Shown here in pieces: positions 16,387 to 23,561 of a stretch of 40,828 nt of DNA. The notes under the pieces are model-generated. The model was given only the letters and a program-made list of their open reading frames with translations, did no database searches and was not told the origin of the DNA. Numbering within the stretch: the first letter of the stretch is position 1; the number at the start of each line of letters is the position of its first letter. This stretch comes from CAYUXF01 sp964448755 (GTDB lineage Bacteria; Margulisbacteria; Termititenacia; Termititenacales; CAYUXF01). The stretch is taken from assembly GCA_964448755.1 (NCBI GenBank), contig CAYUXF010000006.1, forward strand, positions 1-40,828, given 5' to 3'. The translations under genes and the position numbers were made by a program.

Positions 16387-17035
16387 TTGTTTCCATTTCA
16401 AATAATGCGGAACCGATCCGCACCATATTTGCACCTGCCGCCAGTGCTATCTGGTAATCGTGAGACATCCCCAATGATAAATATTTCATAATAGCAGGAT
16501 ATTCATTTTTTATTTTATCGAATAAGCGCTTCATCTCTTGAAAATACGGTCTGGTTTTTTCTGCGTCCTCAAAATAGGGAGCCATCGCCATTAAACCGCA
16601 GACCTCAATATTTTTTAATTTTATGATCTCGGGCAGGAATGCCATTATCTCCCCTGCAGCAAAACCAAATTTTTGCTCCTCGGCGCCAATGTTTATTTGT
16701 AATAATATTTTTTGGATTTTATTGATCTTGGCCGCCTCAAGATCTAGCGCCTGCGCGAGTTTTAAAGAATCGACAGACTGGATCAGCTCAAAAATTTTAA
16801 CCGCGTATTTTGCCTTATTGCTCTGCAGATGGCCGATCAAATGCCACTGAATATTATATTCTTTATACTTATCAAATTTTTCGCGCGCCACCTGAATTTT
16901 ACTCTCGCCAAAAACACGGTGACCTGCCGCTATCAATTCAATGATCTCTGCTTCTGAGGCATATTTAGTAACAGCAACCAGACACGCGTCAGCTAGCGTG
17001 TTTTTTATTTTGGCTAAATTTTTCTGAACTGACAT
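16367..17035 (-). CDS. yggS: PLP homeostasis protein YggS/PROSC
   Basis: YggS binds pyridoxal phosphate in a fold like the N-terminal domain of alanine racemase and balances free PLP. The lysine is in V-A-V-T-K-Y-A-S (Lys24). F-G-E-S-K-I-Q (usually F-G-E-N-Y-V-Q) and W-H-L-I-G-H-L-Q-S-N-K are characteristic, and the C-terminal L-S-L-G-M-S-H-D-Y block (usually L-S-M-G-M-S-x-D) and V-R-I-G-S-A-L-F motif are present. At 222 residues it is the expected length. No Shine-Dalgarno sequence precedes the ATG. A TAAAAT box ends six bases before it, so the mRNA is probably leaderless. mtgA follows with a 20-base overlap. Confidence 0.95.
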   Translation of the reverse strand: MSVQKNLAKIKNTLADACLVAVTKYASEAEIIELIAAGHRVFGESKIQVAREKFDKYKEYNIQWHLIGHLQSNKAKYAVKIFELIQSVDSLKLAQALDLEAAKINKIQKILLQINIGAEEQKFGFAAGEIMAFLPEIIKLKNIEVCGLMAMAPYFEDAEKTRPYFQEMKRLFDKIKNEYPAIMKYLSLGMSHDYQIALAAGANMVRIGSALFEMETNETQLA

Positions 17036-17041
17036 TCGCTT

Positions 17042-17047
17042 ATTTTA
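17042..17047 (-). promoter_or_regulatory. -10 box for yggS, predicted leaderless start
   Basis: On the minus strand TAAAAT (17042-17047) is followed by six bases and then the yggS ATG (17033-17035). No ribosome-binding site fits between. No clear -35 box is visible. Confidence 0.45.
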
Positions 17048-17084
17048 CACCAAAACCGACCGCTAATAATATAATTTAAAGAAA

Positions 17085-17462
17085 CTAGTCCGTAGTCGGA
17101 ATCGTCTGCATCCGTATAAATTTTATAACATTGTGTATTTTCTGGCAGGCTTTATAAGAATTTTCGGCAAAAGTTTTTTCTATACCTTCTAACCGGTTAT
17201 ATTCTTGTTTATCTTCCTCTATAACTTTTTGCAGCGCCGTCAACAGATCATTGACCGCTAACTTAGTAACCCGTTCTTCAGCTATTATGCTGACAAGCGT
17301 CTCCGCCTCTTGCTTAAACTTGCTGAAGTTAAGACGGTCTACAGCCAGCAAAAGATACGCTTCCGGCAGGTGTTCTTTAATATTTTTGATCCGCAAATAG
17401 GGTTTTGTGTCCATATTCTCTTTAATAAAACAGCCTGTTCTATTAGTTGGTTCAATACGCAT
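17085..17462 (-). CDS. Unknown small helical protein
   Basis: A 125-residue protein that I do not recognise. It begins with a short polar stretch (M-R-I-E-P-T-N-R-T-G-C) and continues as helices rich in Leu, Lys and Glu, with A-Y-L-L-L-A-V-D-R-L and V-x-x-L-L-T-A-L-Q-K-V-I-E-E-D segments. There are no membrane segments. GGGAG precedes the ATG at good distance. It lies 20 bases downstream of the next gene in the same direction, so both are probably one operon. The partner contains HTH-like segments, so this may be a regulatory or toxin-antitoxin-like pair, but nothing in the sequence proves it. Confidence 0.65.
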   Translation of the reverse strand: MRIEPTNRTGCFIKENMDTKPYLRIKNIKEHLPEAYLLLAVDRLNFSKFKQEAETLVSIIAEERVTKLAVNDLLTALQKVIEEDKQEYNRLEGIEKTFAENSYKACQKIHNVIKFIRMQTIPTTD

Positions 17463-17482
17463 AATTTTCCGATCTCCCTTTT

Positions 17483-18016
17483 TTATTCCTGTGGTTTCGG
17501 CGGTCTTTTCATCTTAGCCGCCATGACTAATTCTTTGGCGCTTTTAGCCGGCGGCCCATTGCGCGGCTCTTGTTCTTTTTTTGTTTTAACAATTTTCTCA
17601 ATTAAAGAAAGTTCTTTTTCATGAAAGAGCACCGTCTTTTTGCCCGTAATAAGTATCTCGCGAGCTGTAGTTGATCTTTTTTCAATTTCGTCTTTATTGG
17701 CAAAAAAAAGAGTTTTGGGAATATCTAATTTTTTGCAGATCTGCGTAATGGTCAACTCGCCTTCTTTGATCTCATTTTGAAAAATTATTTTTTTGATTAT
17801 TTCTATTTCCGCAGGAAGGTTTTTAACAGTAAAACTCGGCTTTTTACTAATAGTACCTTTGGGTTTGTATCTATAAGTTTGGCACTGATCGGCGATCTCA
17901 TTTTTATGCTGGGTAATATTTGCATAGGAAGTGCCCAACATCTCTGCAAGATCTGCGGGCGAAAGATCATCACTATACTTTTGGTAATTATCAGCCAGTT
18001 GTTTTTTAAAAAACAT
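17483..18016 (-). CDS. Unknown protein with two helix-turn-helix-like segments
   Basis: A 177-residue protein. Residues about 18-41 (S-P-A-D-L-A-E-M-L-G-T-S-Y-A-N-I-T-Q-H) look like a helix-turn-helix, and residues about 88-112 (L-T-I-T-Q-I-C-K-K-L-D-I-P-K-T) look like a second one. The C-terminus is basic and proline-rich (K-M-K-R-P-P-K-P-Q-E). DNA binding is therefore likely, but I cannot name the family. TATAAT lies 11 bases before the ATG and AAGGG five to six bases before it. It heads a two-gene operon and is divergent from the ABC-F gene across about 130 bases. Confidence 0.65.
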   Translation of the reverse strand: MFFKKQLADNYQKYSDDLSPADLAEMLGTSYANITQHKNEIADQCQTYRYKPKGTISKKPSFTVKNLPAEIEIIKKIIFQNEIKEGELTITQICKKLDIPKTLFFANKDEIEKRSTTAREILITGKKTVLFHEKELSLIEKIVKTKKEQEPRNGPPAKSAKELVMAAKMKRPPKPQE

Positions 18017-18145
18017 TTAAATCCCTTATTATAATTAATTTAAGAGGATATCGTCTAAAAAATAAAAAAATTGCACAGCGGAAAATAGCGTAACATCACC
18101 GAAAAACAAGTTTTATTTTTTATTAATACAGTGTAGTATCGCGCT

Positions 18146-19942
18146 GTGTTGCAAGTAAACGACCTATCACTCTCTTTTGGCAGACAAATCATCTTAGATA
18201 CGGTGAGTTTTAATATTCATCCCGGTGAAAGGATCGGCCTGGTTGGCCGCAACGGCTCCGGCAAAACAACGCTGTTTAAGCTGATCCTGGGCGAGCTCTC
18301 CGCCGATAGCGGAAAGCTGACCATGCCCAAAAGCTATACCGTCGGTTATTTGCGCCAACATCTCAGTTTTACCGAAACAACCGTTCTACAAGAAGCCTGC
18401 CTCGGGTTAAAACCAGAAGAAGAAACGGAAGTCTGGAAAGCAGAAAAAATCCTCTATGGGCTAGGCTTTAGCGAAGATGATCTCTACAAGTCACCAGCTG
18501 AATTTTCCGGCGGTTTCCAGGTCCGCCTCAATCTCGCCAAAGTTTTGTTAGCAGAGCCGCATTTACTTTTACTGGATGAACCGACCAATTATTTAGACAT
18601 TATTTCTATCCGCTGGCTCACCCGCTTTTTACAGCGCTGGCCCAATGAACTAATGCTCATTACTCATGACCGCGATTTCATGAATAGCGTCACTACTCAC
18701 ACAATGGCAATTCATCGCACAAAAGTCAAAAAGATCGCCGGCAACACCGAAAAACTTTTTGAGCAAATAGCGCTCGAAGAAGAGGTCTATGAGCGGACTA
18801 GACAAAAAGAACAAAAAAAACGCGATGATGCGTTAGAGTTCATCAACCGCTTCCGCGCCCAGGCCGCTAGAGCGAGCCTGGTGCAATCGCGCATTAAAGC
18901 TCTGGCCAAAATGGGCGAAAAAAAAGAACTCGCCAAACTGACCGAGCTCGGTTTTAGTTTTAATCCCGCTGATTTTCCCGCTAAAATTCTCTTGCGGATC
19001 AAAGAACTCTCTTTTGGCTATACCCCGGAGCGCACACTTATTGAGGACCTCTCGCTAGAGCTCGGCAAAAATGACCGCGTCTGTGTTATTGGCAAAAACG
19101 GCAAGGGAAAATCGACACTCTTGCGGCTCTTAGCCGGCGAGCTAACACCAACAGCCGGCGAAATTAATAAACATCCCGCCTGTCAAATTGGTTATTTTGG
19201 CCAGACCAATATTGAACGGCTAAATCCAGCCAATACCATAGAAAAAGAACTCGGCGAAGTACGTCCGGACCTGCGCTATACCGAAGTGCGTAATGTCTGC
19301 GGTGCCATGATGTTTGGCGGCGATGCGGCGCTCAAAGAAATTTCTGTCCTTTCCGGCGGCGAAAAGAGCCGCGTTTCCCTGGGCAAAATTTTACTAACAC
19401 CAACTAATCTGCTCTTATTAGATGAGCCGACAAATCACCTCGATATTGAATCTTGCGATTCAATGATCGCCGCGCTTGATGCCTTTGCCGGCGCCGTAAT
19501 AATTGTTACGCACAGTGAAATGTTCCTTCATCATTTAGCGACAAAATTGATCGTCTTTAACGAAGATCGTGTTTTTCTTTTTGAAGGAACCTACCAAGAA
19601 TTTCTAGATAAAATCGGCTGGGAACCGGCGGTTGGCAAGCAGGAAATAAAACAAAAAAAGGAAACAACCCATCAAAAAAATAAAATTATGCAATCCGATC
19701 AAAATAAAAAACGCAAAAAAATCATGGCGGAAATAACTATTATTGAAAATAATATAAATGAAGCTGAAGCCACTCTGACAAATATAAATAAAAAAATTAT
19801 TGAAGAAGCAGGGAATTCATCCGGACAAGAAATTCAAAACCTCCAGGTAAAAAGTCATCAATACCAAACAGCCATAGACAACAGCTATCTTCAATTAGAG
19901 GGGTTAATGGCAGAGCTGGACAAATTAAACGCCGTTAATTAA
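18146..19942 (+). CDS. ABC-F family ATPase (YheS/YdiF/Uup-like)
   Basis: A soluble tandem-ATPase without membrane domains, of the ABC-F family that acts on ribosomes. Walker A of domain 1 is G-R-N-G-S-G-K-T (34-41), its signature F-S-G-G-F-Q-V-R and Walker B L-L-L-L-D-E-P-T-N-Y-L-D. The linker F-I-N-R-F-R-A-Q-A-A-R-A-S-L-V-Q-S-R-I-K is the ABC-F interdomain motif. Domain 2 has G-K-N-G-K-G-K-S and L-S-G-G-E-K-S-R. A C-terminal coiled coil follows from about residue 515. The start is taken as GTG at 18146, but the next codon is TTG and no Shine-Dalgarno sequence is visible. A TAGTAT box ends six bases before the GTG, so a leaderless start is possible. The stop overlaps the convergent lipoprotein stop. 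Confidence 0.93.
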   Translation: MLQVNDLSLSFGRQIILDTVSFNIHPGERIGLVGRNGSGKTTLFKLILGELSADSGKLTMPKSYTVGYLRQHLSFTETTVLQEACLGLKPEEETEVWKAEKILYGLGFSEDDLYKSPAEFSGGFQVRLNLAKVLLAEPHLLLLDEPTNYLDIISIRWLTRFLQRWPNELMLITHDRDFMNSVTTHTMAIHRTKVKKIAGNTEKLFEQIALEEEVYERTRQKEQKKRDDALEFINRFRAQAARASLVQSRIKALAKMGEKKELAKLTELGFSFNPADFPAKILLRIKELSFGYTPERTLIEDLSLELGKNDRVCVIGKNGKGKSTLLRLLAGELTPTAGEINKHPACQIGYFGQTNIERLNPANTIEKELGEVRPDLRYTEVRNVCGAMMFGGDAALKEISVLSGGEKSRVSLGKILLTPTNLLLLDEPTNHLDIESCDSMIAALDAFAGAVIIVTHSEMFLHHLATKLIVFNEDRVFLFEGTYQEFLDKIGWEPAVGKQEIKQKKETTHQKNKIMQSDQNKKRKKIMAEITIIENNINEAEATLTNINKKIIEEAGNSSGQEIQNLQVKSHQYQTAIDNSYLQLEGLMAELDKLNAVN

Positions 19943-20838
19943 TTTCCACTCCAACCAGCTAATCTGGCCCATAACCACCAGGCAGCATATGCTTTTTGAT
20001 TAGCATTGAGCGGCTGACTATGAGCAGAACCGCAGCTATACCAGTCTGTATTTTCAACATGACTAGCCTGCCAGTCTAAAGCCCAGTTTTTATCTAAAGA
20101 ACCATTGTCATCGCTGTCATAATCACAATTATCGTTGGGAGTTTTATCTCCATAGTATGTCCCATCCGGATCATAACTCTCAATATCTTCAAAATCATAA
20201 AGTATCTTATTATTATCACGACAATATTTGCGGATCTGTTCATTGCGTAAATGTAAATTACCAGATAAACCTGTTCCGGCAAGATGACCTGTCATATAAA
20301 CAAATTTAATGTCCGGATAATCTGTCTCCAGCTGGCTCATTAAACTTAAATATAGTTCGATATTTGCTGTTGTAGTATCAGCACCGCTACACCAAGACCA
20401 AACAACTACATTAATACTTGGATGAGAACTCAAATAAGTCCTTGTTGCCGTAGCCCAGGCAGAATAGCTCGGATTATTGAGATCATATGCACCATAAGCA
20501 CTGGAATAATTACCCATATCTTCCCGCAAATCTAAAGCACCACCGCTGCCGCCAGAATTAAAACTATACTGCGTGCCTTTCCAGGCAACTAGTCCGGACA
20601 TACCATCAACTAATTGAGAACCGTGTGACGTATGTCCATAAGCAATATGTAAAGAGTCTTTTGCTTGATCTAGCCAATAAACAGGAATTTCGCTTAGGGC
20701 TGTAGACGTATGATCAATTATCAAATCATTTGGTGTTACAGCCTGAACACTATCATCATCAATAGGCGGTATTTTACCACAAGCGATCAGCAGAAAACCT
20801 AAACAGAAAATACAAAATATTATAATTAATTTTCTCAT
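19939..20838 (-). CDS. Secreted lipoprotein of an unrecognised, conserved-looking family
   Basis: A 299-residue protein. Residues 1-19 are a signal peptide with lipobox L-I-A-C (Cys20), so it is a lipid-anchored exported protein. The mature part is rich in Ser, Asp, Tyr and Trp and has conserved-looking motifs: A-Y-G-H-T-S-H-G-S-Q, V-V-V-W-S-W-C-S-G-A-D, Y-M-T-G-H-L, L-H-L-R-N and S-C-G-S-A-H-S-Q-P-L-N. Spaced Ser, Asp and His residues could form a hydrolase site of the SGNH type, but I cannot confirm this. It stands alone; its stop shares bases with the ABC-F stop (TTAA, 19939-19942). The composition differs from the lysine-rich neighbours, as expected for an exported protein. Confidence 0.8.
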   Translation of the reverse strand: MRKLIIIFCIFCLGFLLIACGKIPPIDDDSVQAVTPNDLIIDHTSTALSEIPVYWLDQAKDSLHIAYGHTSHGSQLVDGMSGLVAWKGTQYSFNSGGSGGALDLREDMGNYSSAYGAYDLNNPSYSAWATATRTYLSSHPSINVVVWSWCSGADTTTANIELYLSLMSQLETDYPDIKFVYMTGHLAGTGLSGNLHLRNEQIRKYCRDNNKILYDFEDIESYDPDGTYYGDKTPNDNCDYDSDDNGSLDKNWALDWQASHVENTDWYSCGSAHSQPLNANQKAYAAWWLWARLAGWSGN

Positions 20839-20923
20839 AATAAATATAATATATACCCAGTTTTTTATAAAATATACCTGTTTGAATTTTCTATTAACAT
20901 TTTTTACGAAGAAGTTTGTTTTC

Positions 20924-20953
20924 TTGCGATAAGTAAAAGCCCTATTGTATAAT
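20924..20953 (+). promoter_or_regulatory. Promoter for the 450-residue unknown protein
   Basis: TTGCGA (20924-20929), an 18-base spacer, and a perfect TATAAT (20948-20953), followed by AAAGGA (20967-20972) and the ATG at 20979. Confidence 0.6.
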
Positions 20954-20978
20954 TGGCTCAGATACGAAAGGAATGGTT

Positions 20979-22331
20979 ATGCTCTTTTTTAAAAAAAATA
21001 TTTCCTCCTACGAGAAAACACGCGAACATTTCACAGCACTAGATCTGGCTGGCAAAAAAAAGAGTGTCTTGTTTTGGTGGCAGAAAAATGGGCCAACCAA
21101 AACACTTTATCTGTTTAAATTACTGGCCGCCGATCAGCAATTTATTGGTGAACAACGTGAACAATCCGCAGAAATTCTCAATATTATTAAAGAACGTCTA
21201 ACTACCATGACAGAAAAACCAAACGTCCAGGATCTTATTAAATGTATTGAAGAGATCCTGTTTAGTTTAAATACCCAACCAGCAAGCCTGTCCAAAGAAG
21301 AAAAAACAAATAAACCAACGGCAAACATCAGTTCAGAAAACAGAGCAGTGCTCATTGAAAAAATAACCAGCTTAAAAGAAATTAGCCGCCGGGAAGGATT
21401 GTCGCTGTTAGAAGAAAACACCTCTTTCTTAAATCTATTGCCCGATATTTTATGGCGTCTCAACTTCCACGATATTCGACAGGAAATTATAGAGAAACAC
21501 TTGCAAAACCATGAACTGTTAAAATCAATTATCCTCCATTTTTCAGAAACGATTGACTTCTTAAAGAATGACGAACTGCGCTTATACGCCGGTTTTCTTA
21601 AAGATCGGTTTTTTAATGTTGACGCCGATCCCAAATTACAAGAACTCTTTGCCCAAACCATTGAAGATTACTTGTCTTGTTTGATCGATGATCAGCCTGA
21701 TCTTTGGCAAGAGATCTCCGGTTTTATTATTGCCAAAGCTGCCAAACAAAATTTTGATGACATTTTAAATTATATTTTTGAAAAATTAGATGACGATAAT
21801 TATTTTGTTTTAATGCATACATTAGGAAAAAGCTTAATGAATTTTGAAAAAGAACAAAATTTTAATTTTATTTTACGCCCGTCGATCACCAGCCAGCCGG
21901 AATTATTAACTTTTATTCAAGAAAAAACCGGTGTTTATCTGCCGCTTTTTTTAGGCAAGAAGATCTGCGGCCAAAACTATGATCTCTTTAGAAAATTTAT
22001 TAAAAACGATTACCGTCTGCTCCTGCGGCAAAACAATCTAGTACCAGCAGCAGTTGAAGAATGTCGCTCAGCAGAGATAGCTGTCCGTGACCATTTTGCC
22101 AGCCTGCTCTCTTTAAAAAATATCAGCGAAATATTGGGCGCTATTGACCGCTCATTACAGCTGCCAGCTGATGTAAAAATAATTTTACTGGAAACCTGGG
22201 CCGCCAAAAAAACAGCAGAGAATGTTTATCTGGAAGCCGAAAAAGAAAGATTGGTCAGCTTTTATGAAAAACTTTTAAATGAACAGGAAAAACTTTTTTT
22301 AGCGGAGCTCCGGCAAAAATTTTCTAAATAA
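20979..22331 (+). CDS. Unknown cytosolic helical protein, 450 residues
   Basis: I do not recognise this protein. It is alpha-helical with a Lys/Thr/Asn-rich break near residues 100-115. A segment I-S-R-R-E-G-L-S-L-L-E-E near 130-141 resembles a motif in MotA-type proteins, but there are no membrane helices, so this is not MotA. It ends in a long charged helix (E-K-L-L-N-E-Q-E-K-L). An ATG at 20973 directly abuts the AAAGGA, leaving no spacing, so I chose the ATG at 20979. A hairpin terminator follows the stop. It is monocistronic with its own promoter. A role as scaffold or in a protein assembly is a guess. Confidence 0.7.
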   Translation: MLFFKKNISSYEKTREHFTALDLAGKKKSVLFWWQKNGPTKTLYLFKLLAADQQFIGEQREQSAEILNIIKERLTTMTEKPNVQDLIKCIEEILFSLNTQPASLSKEEKTNKPTANISSENRAVLIEKITSLKEISRREGLSLLEENTSFLNLLPDILWRLNFHDIRQEIIEKHLQNHELLKSIILHFSETIDFLKNDELRLYAGFLKDRFFNVDADPKLQELFAQTIEDYLSCLIDDQPDLWQEISGFIIAKAAKQNFDDILNYIFEKLDDDNYFVLMHTLGKSLMNFEKEQNFNFILRPSITSQPELLTFIQEKTGVYLPLFLGKKICGQNYDLFRKFIKNDYRLLLRQNNLVPAAVEECRSAEIAVRDHFASLLSLKNISEILGAIDRSLQLPADVKIILLETWAAKKTAENVYLEAEKERLVSFYEKLLNEQEKLFLAELRQKFSK

Positions 22332-22332
22332 C

Positions 22333-22360
22333 CAGGACTTTTTAGTCCTGCAGTTTTTTG
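22333..22360 (+). terminator. Intrinsic terminator after the 450-residue protein
   Basis: CAGGACT (22333-22339), loop TTTT, AGTCCTG (22344-22350), followed by CAG and a run of six T. The stem starts just after the stop codon. Confidence 0.75.
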
Positions 22361-22369
22361 TGCTAAAAT
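22361..22369 (+). promoter_or_regulatory. Extended -10 promoter for malic enzyme
   Basis: TGC followed by TAAAAT (22364-22369), identical to the miaA element. AGAGGT lies between it and the ATG at 22398, so this transcript has a leader. Confidence 0.5.
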
Positions 22370-22397
22370 GCCAGAAATTTTTTAAAAGAGGTATACT

Positions 22398-23558
22398 ATG
22401 AAAAGAGCTAAAGAACTTTCCTTAGAAGAAATTTTAGAGGTCCACCAAAACGGCAAACTTACCATAGAGAGCACCGCCAAATTAACCGATTTCGAAATGC
22501 TCTCCAAGGTCTATACTCCTGGCGTAGCACGCGTCTGCAAAGAAATTGAAGCCCAGCCGGAATTAGCCAAAAAATATACTATGATCAATAACACCGTCGC
22601 CATTATTACAGACGGCACCGCCATTTTAGGACTCGGCGATATCGGCGCCGTCGCCGGCATGCCGGTTATGGAAGGGAAAGCGGTTTTGTTTAAAGAATTT
22701 GCCGGCATTAATGCTTTTCCTATTCTTTTGAACACCAAAGATGTCAATGAAATAGTAGAGACCATTGTCAATATTGCGCCGACTTTTGGCGGTATTAATT
22801 TAGAAGATATCTCCGGCCCGCGCTGTTTTGAAATAGAGCGCCAGCTTAAAGAACGTCTAAAAATGCCTATTTTTCACGATGATCAGCACGGCACCGCCGT
22901 AGTAACACTTGCCGGTCTAATTAACGCCCTTAAACTGGTCAATAAAAAAATTGATGAAGTGAAGATCGCCATCAACGGCGCCGGCGCAGCCGGCATTGCA
23001 ATTACCCGCCTGTTAATGAAAGCCGGCGCGCAGCACATTATACTTTGCGATCGGCAAGGGGCGATCTATGAAGGACGCGATAACCTCAACGCCGAAAAAG
23101 AGGTCTTGGCTAAAATCACTAACCATCATCGGCTGCATGGCGACATCAACACTATCTTAAAAGATCAGGATGTTTTTATTGGCGTCTCCTCTAAAGACTG
23201 TGTCACAGTTGAGGCGGTCCAATCAATGGCAGCACAGCCAATCATTTTTGCCATGGCCAACCCCGACCCGGAGATCAAACCGGAGCTAATCAAAGATCTT
23301 GCCGCAGTTATTGCTACCGGCCGCTCCGATTATCCCAACCAATTAAACAATGTCCTCTGTTTTCCCGGCCTTTTCCGCGGCGCCCTTGATGCCCAGGCCA
23401 CAGACATTACTGTTGAAATGTGTTTAGCCGCGGCAACCGCTATTGCCGAAACAGTTAATCCCGGCGACCTAAAAACAGATCACATCGTGCCGGATGTTTT
23501 TGATAAAGAATATGTTGGACGCGTAGCAGAGGCCGTAATTAAGGCCTGGCAAAGCTAG
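22398..23558 (+). CDS. NAD(P)-dependent malic enzyme
   Basis: It decarboxylates malate to pyruvate, linking C4 acids to pyruvate metabolism, and acts in the cytosol. The N-terminal Y-T-P-G-V-A segment, V-T-D/I-T-D-G-T-A-I-L-G-L-G-D-I-G, the metal-binding E-D-I-S and F-H-D-D-Q-H-G-T-A block, and the N-G-A-G-A-A-G-I dinucleotide motif are all present. At 386 residues it is the short bacterial form without the phosphotransacetylase-like domain. The Asp at the end of the second dinucleotide-binding strand (L-C-D-R) suggests NAD rather than NADP, but this is not decisive. It ends 3 bases before the convergent transporter gene. Confidence 0.95.
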   Translation: MKRAKELSLEEILEVHQNGKLTIESTAKLTDFEMLSKVYTPGVARVCKEIEAQPELAKKYTMINNTVAIITDGTAILGLGDIGAVAGMPVMEGKAVLFKEFAGINAFPILLNTKDVNEIVETIVNIAPTFGGINLEDISGPRCFEIERQLKERLKMPIFHDDQHGTAVVTLAGLINALKLVNKKIDEVKIAINGAGAAGIAITRLLMKAGAQHIILCDRQGAIYEGRDNLNAEKEVLAKITNHHRLHGDINTILKDQDVFIGVSSKDCVTVEAVQSMAAQPIIFAMANPDPEIKPELIKDLAAVIATGRSDYPNQLNNVLCFPGLFRGALDAQATDITVEMCLAAATAIAETVNPGDLKTDHIVPDVFDKEYVGRVAEAVIKAWQS

Positions 23559-23561
23559 CTT

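Noticed and set aside
20979..22331. MotA-like flagellar motor protein
   Set aside because: Only a short R-R-E-G-L motif matches; there are no membrane helices.
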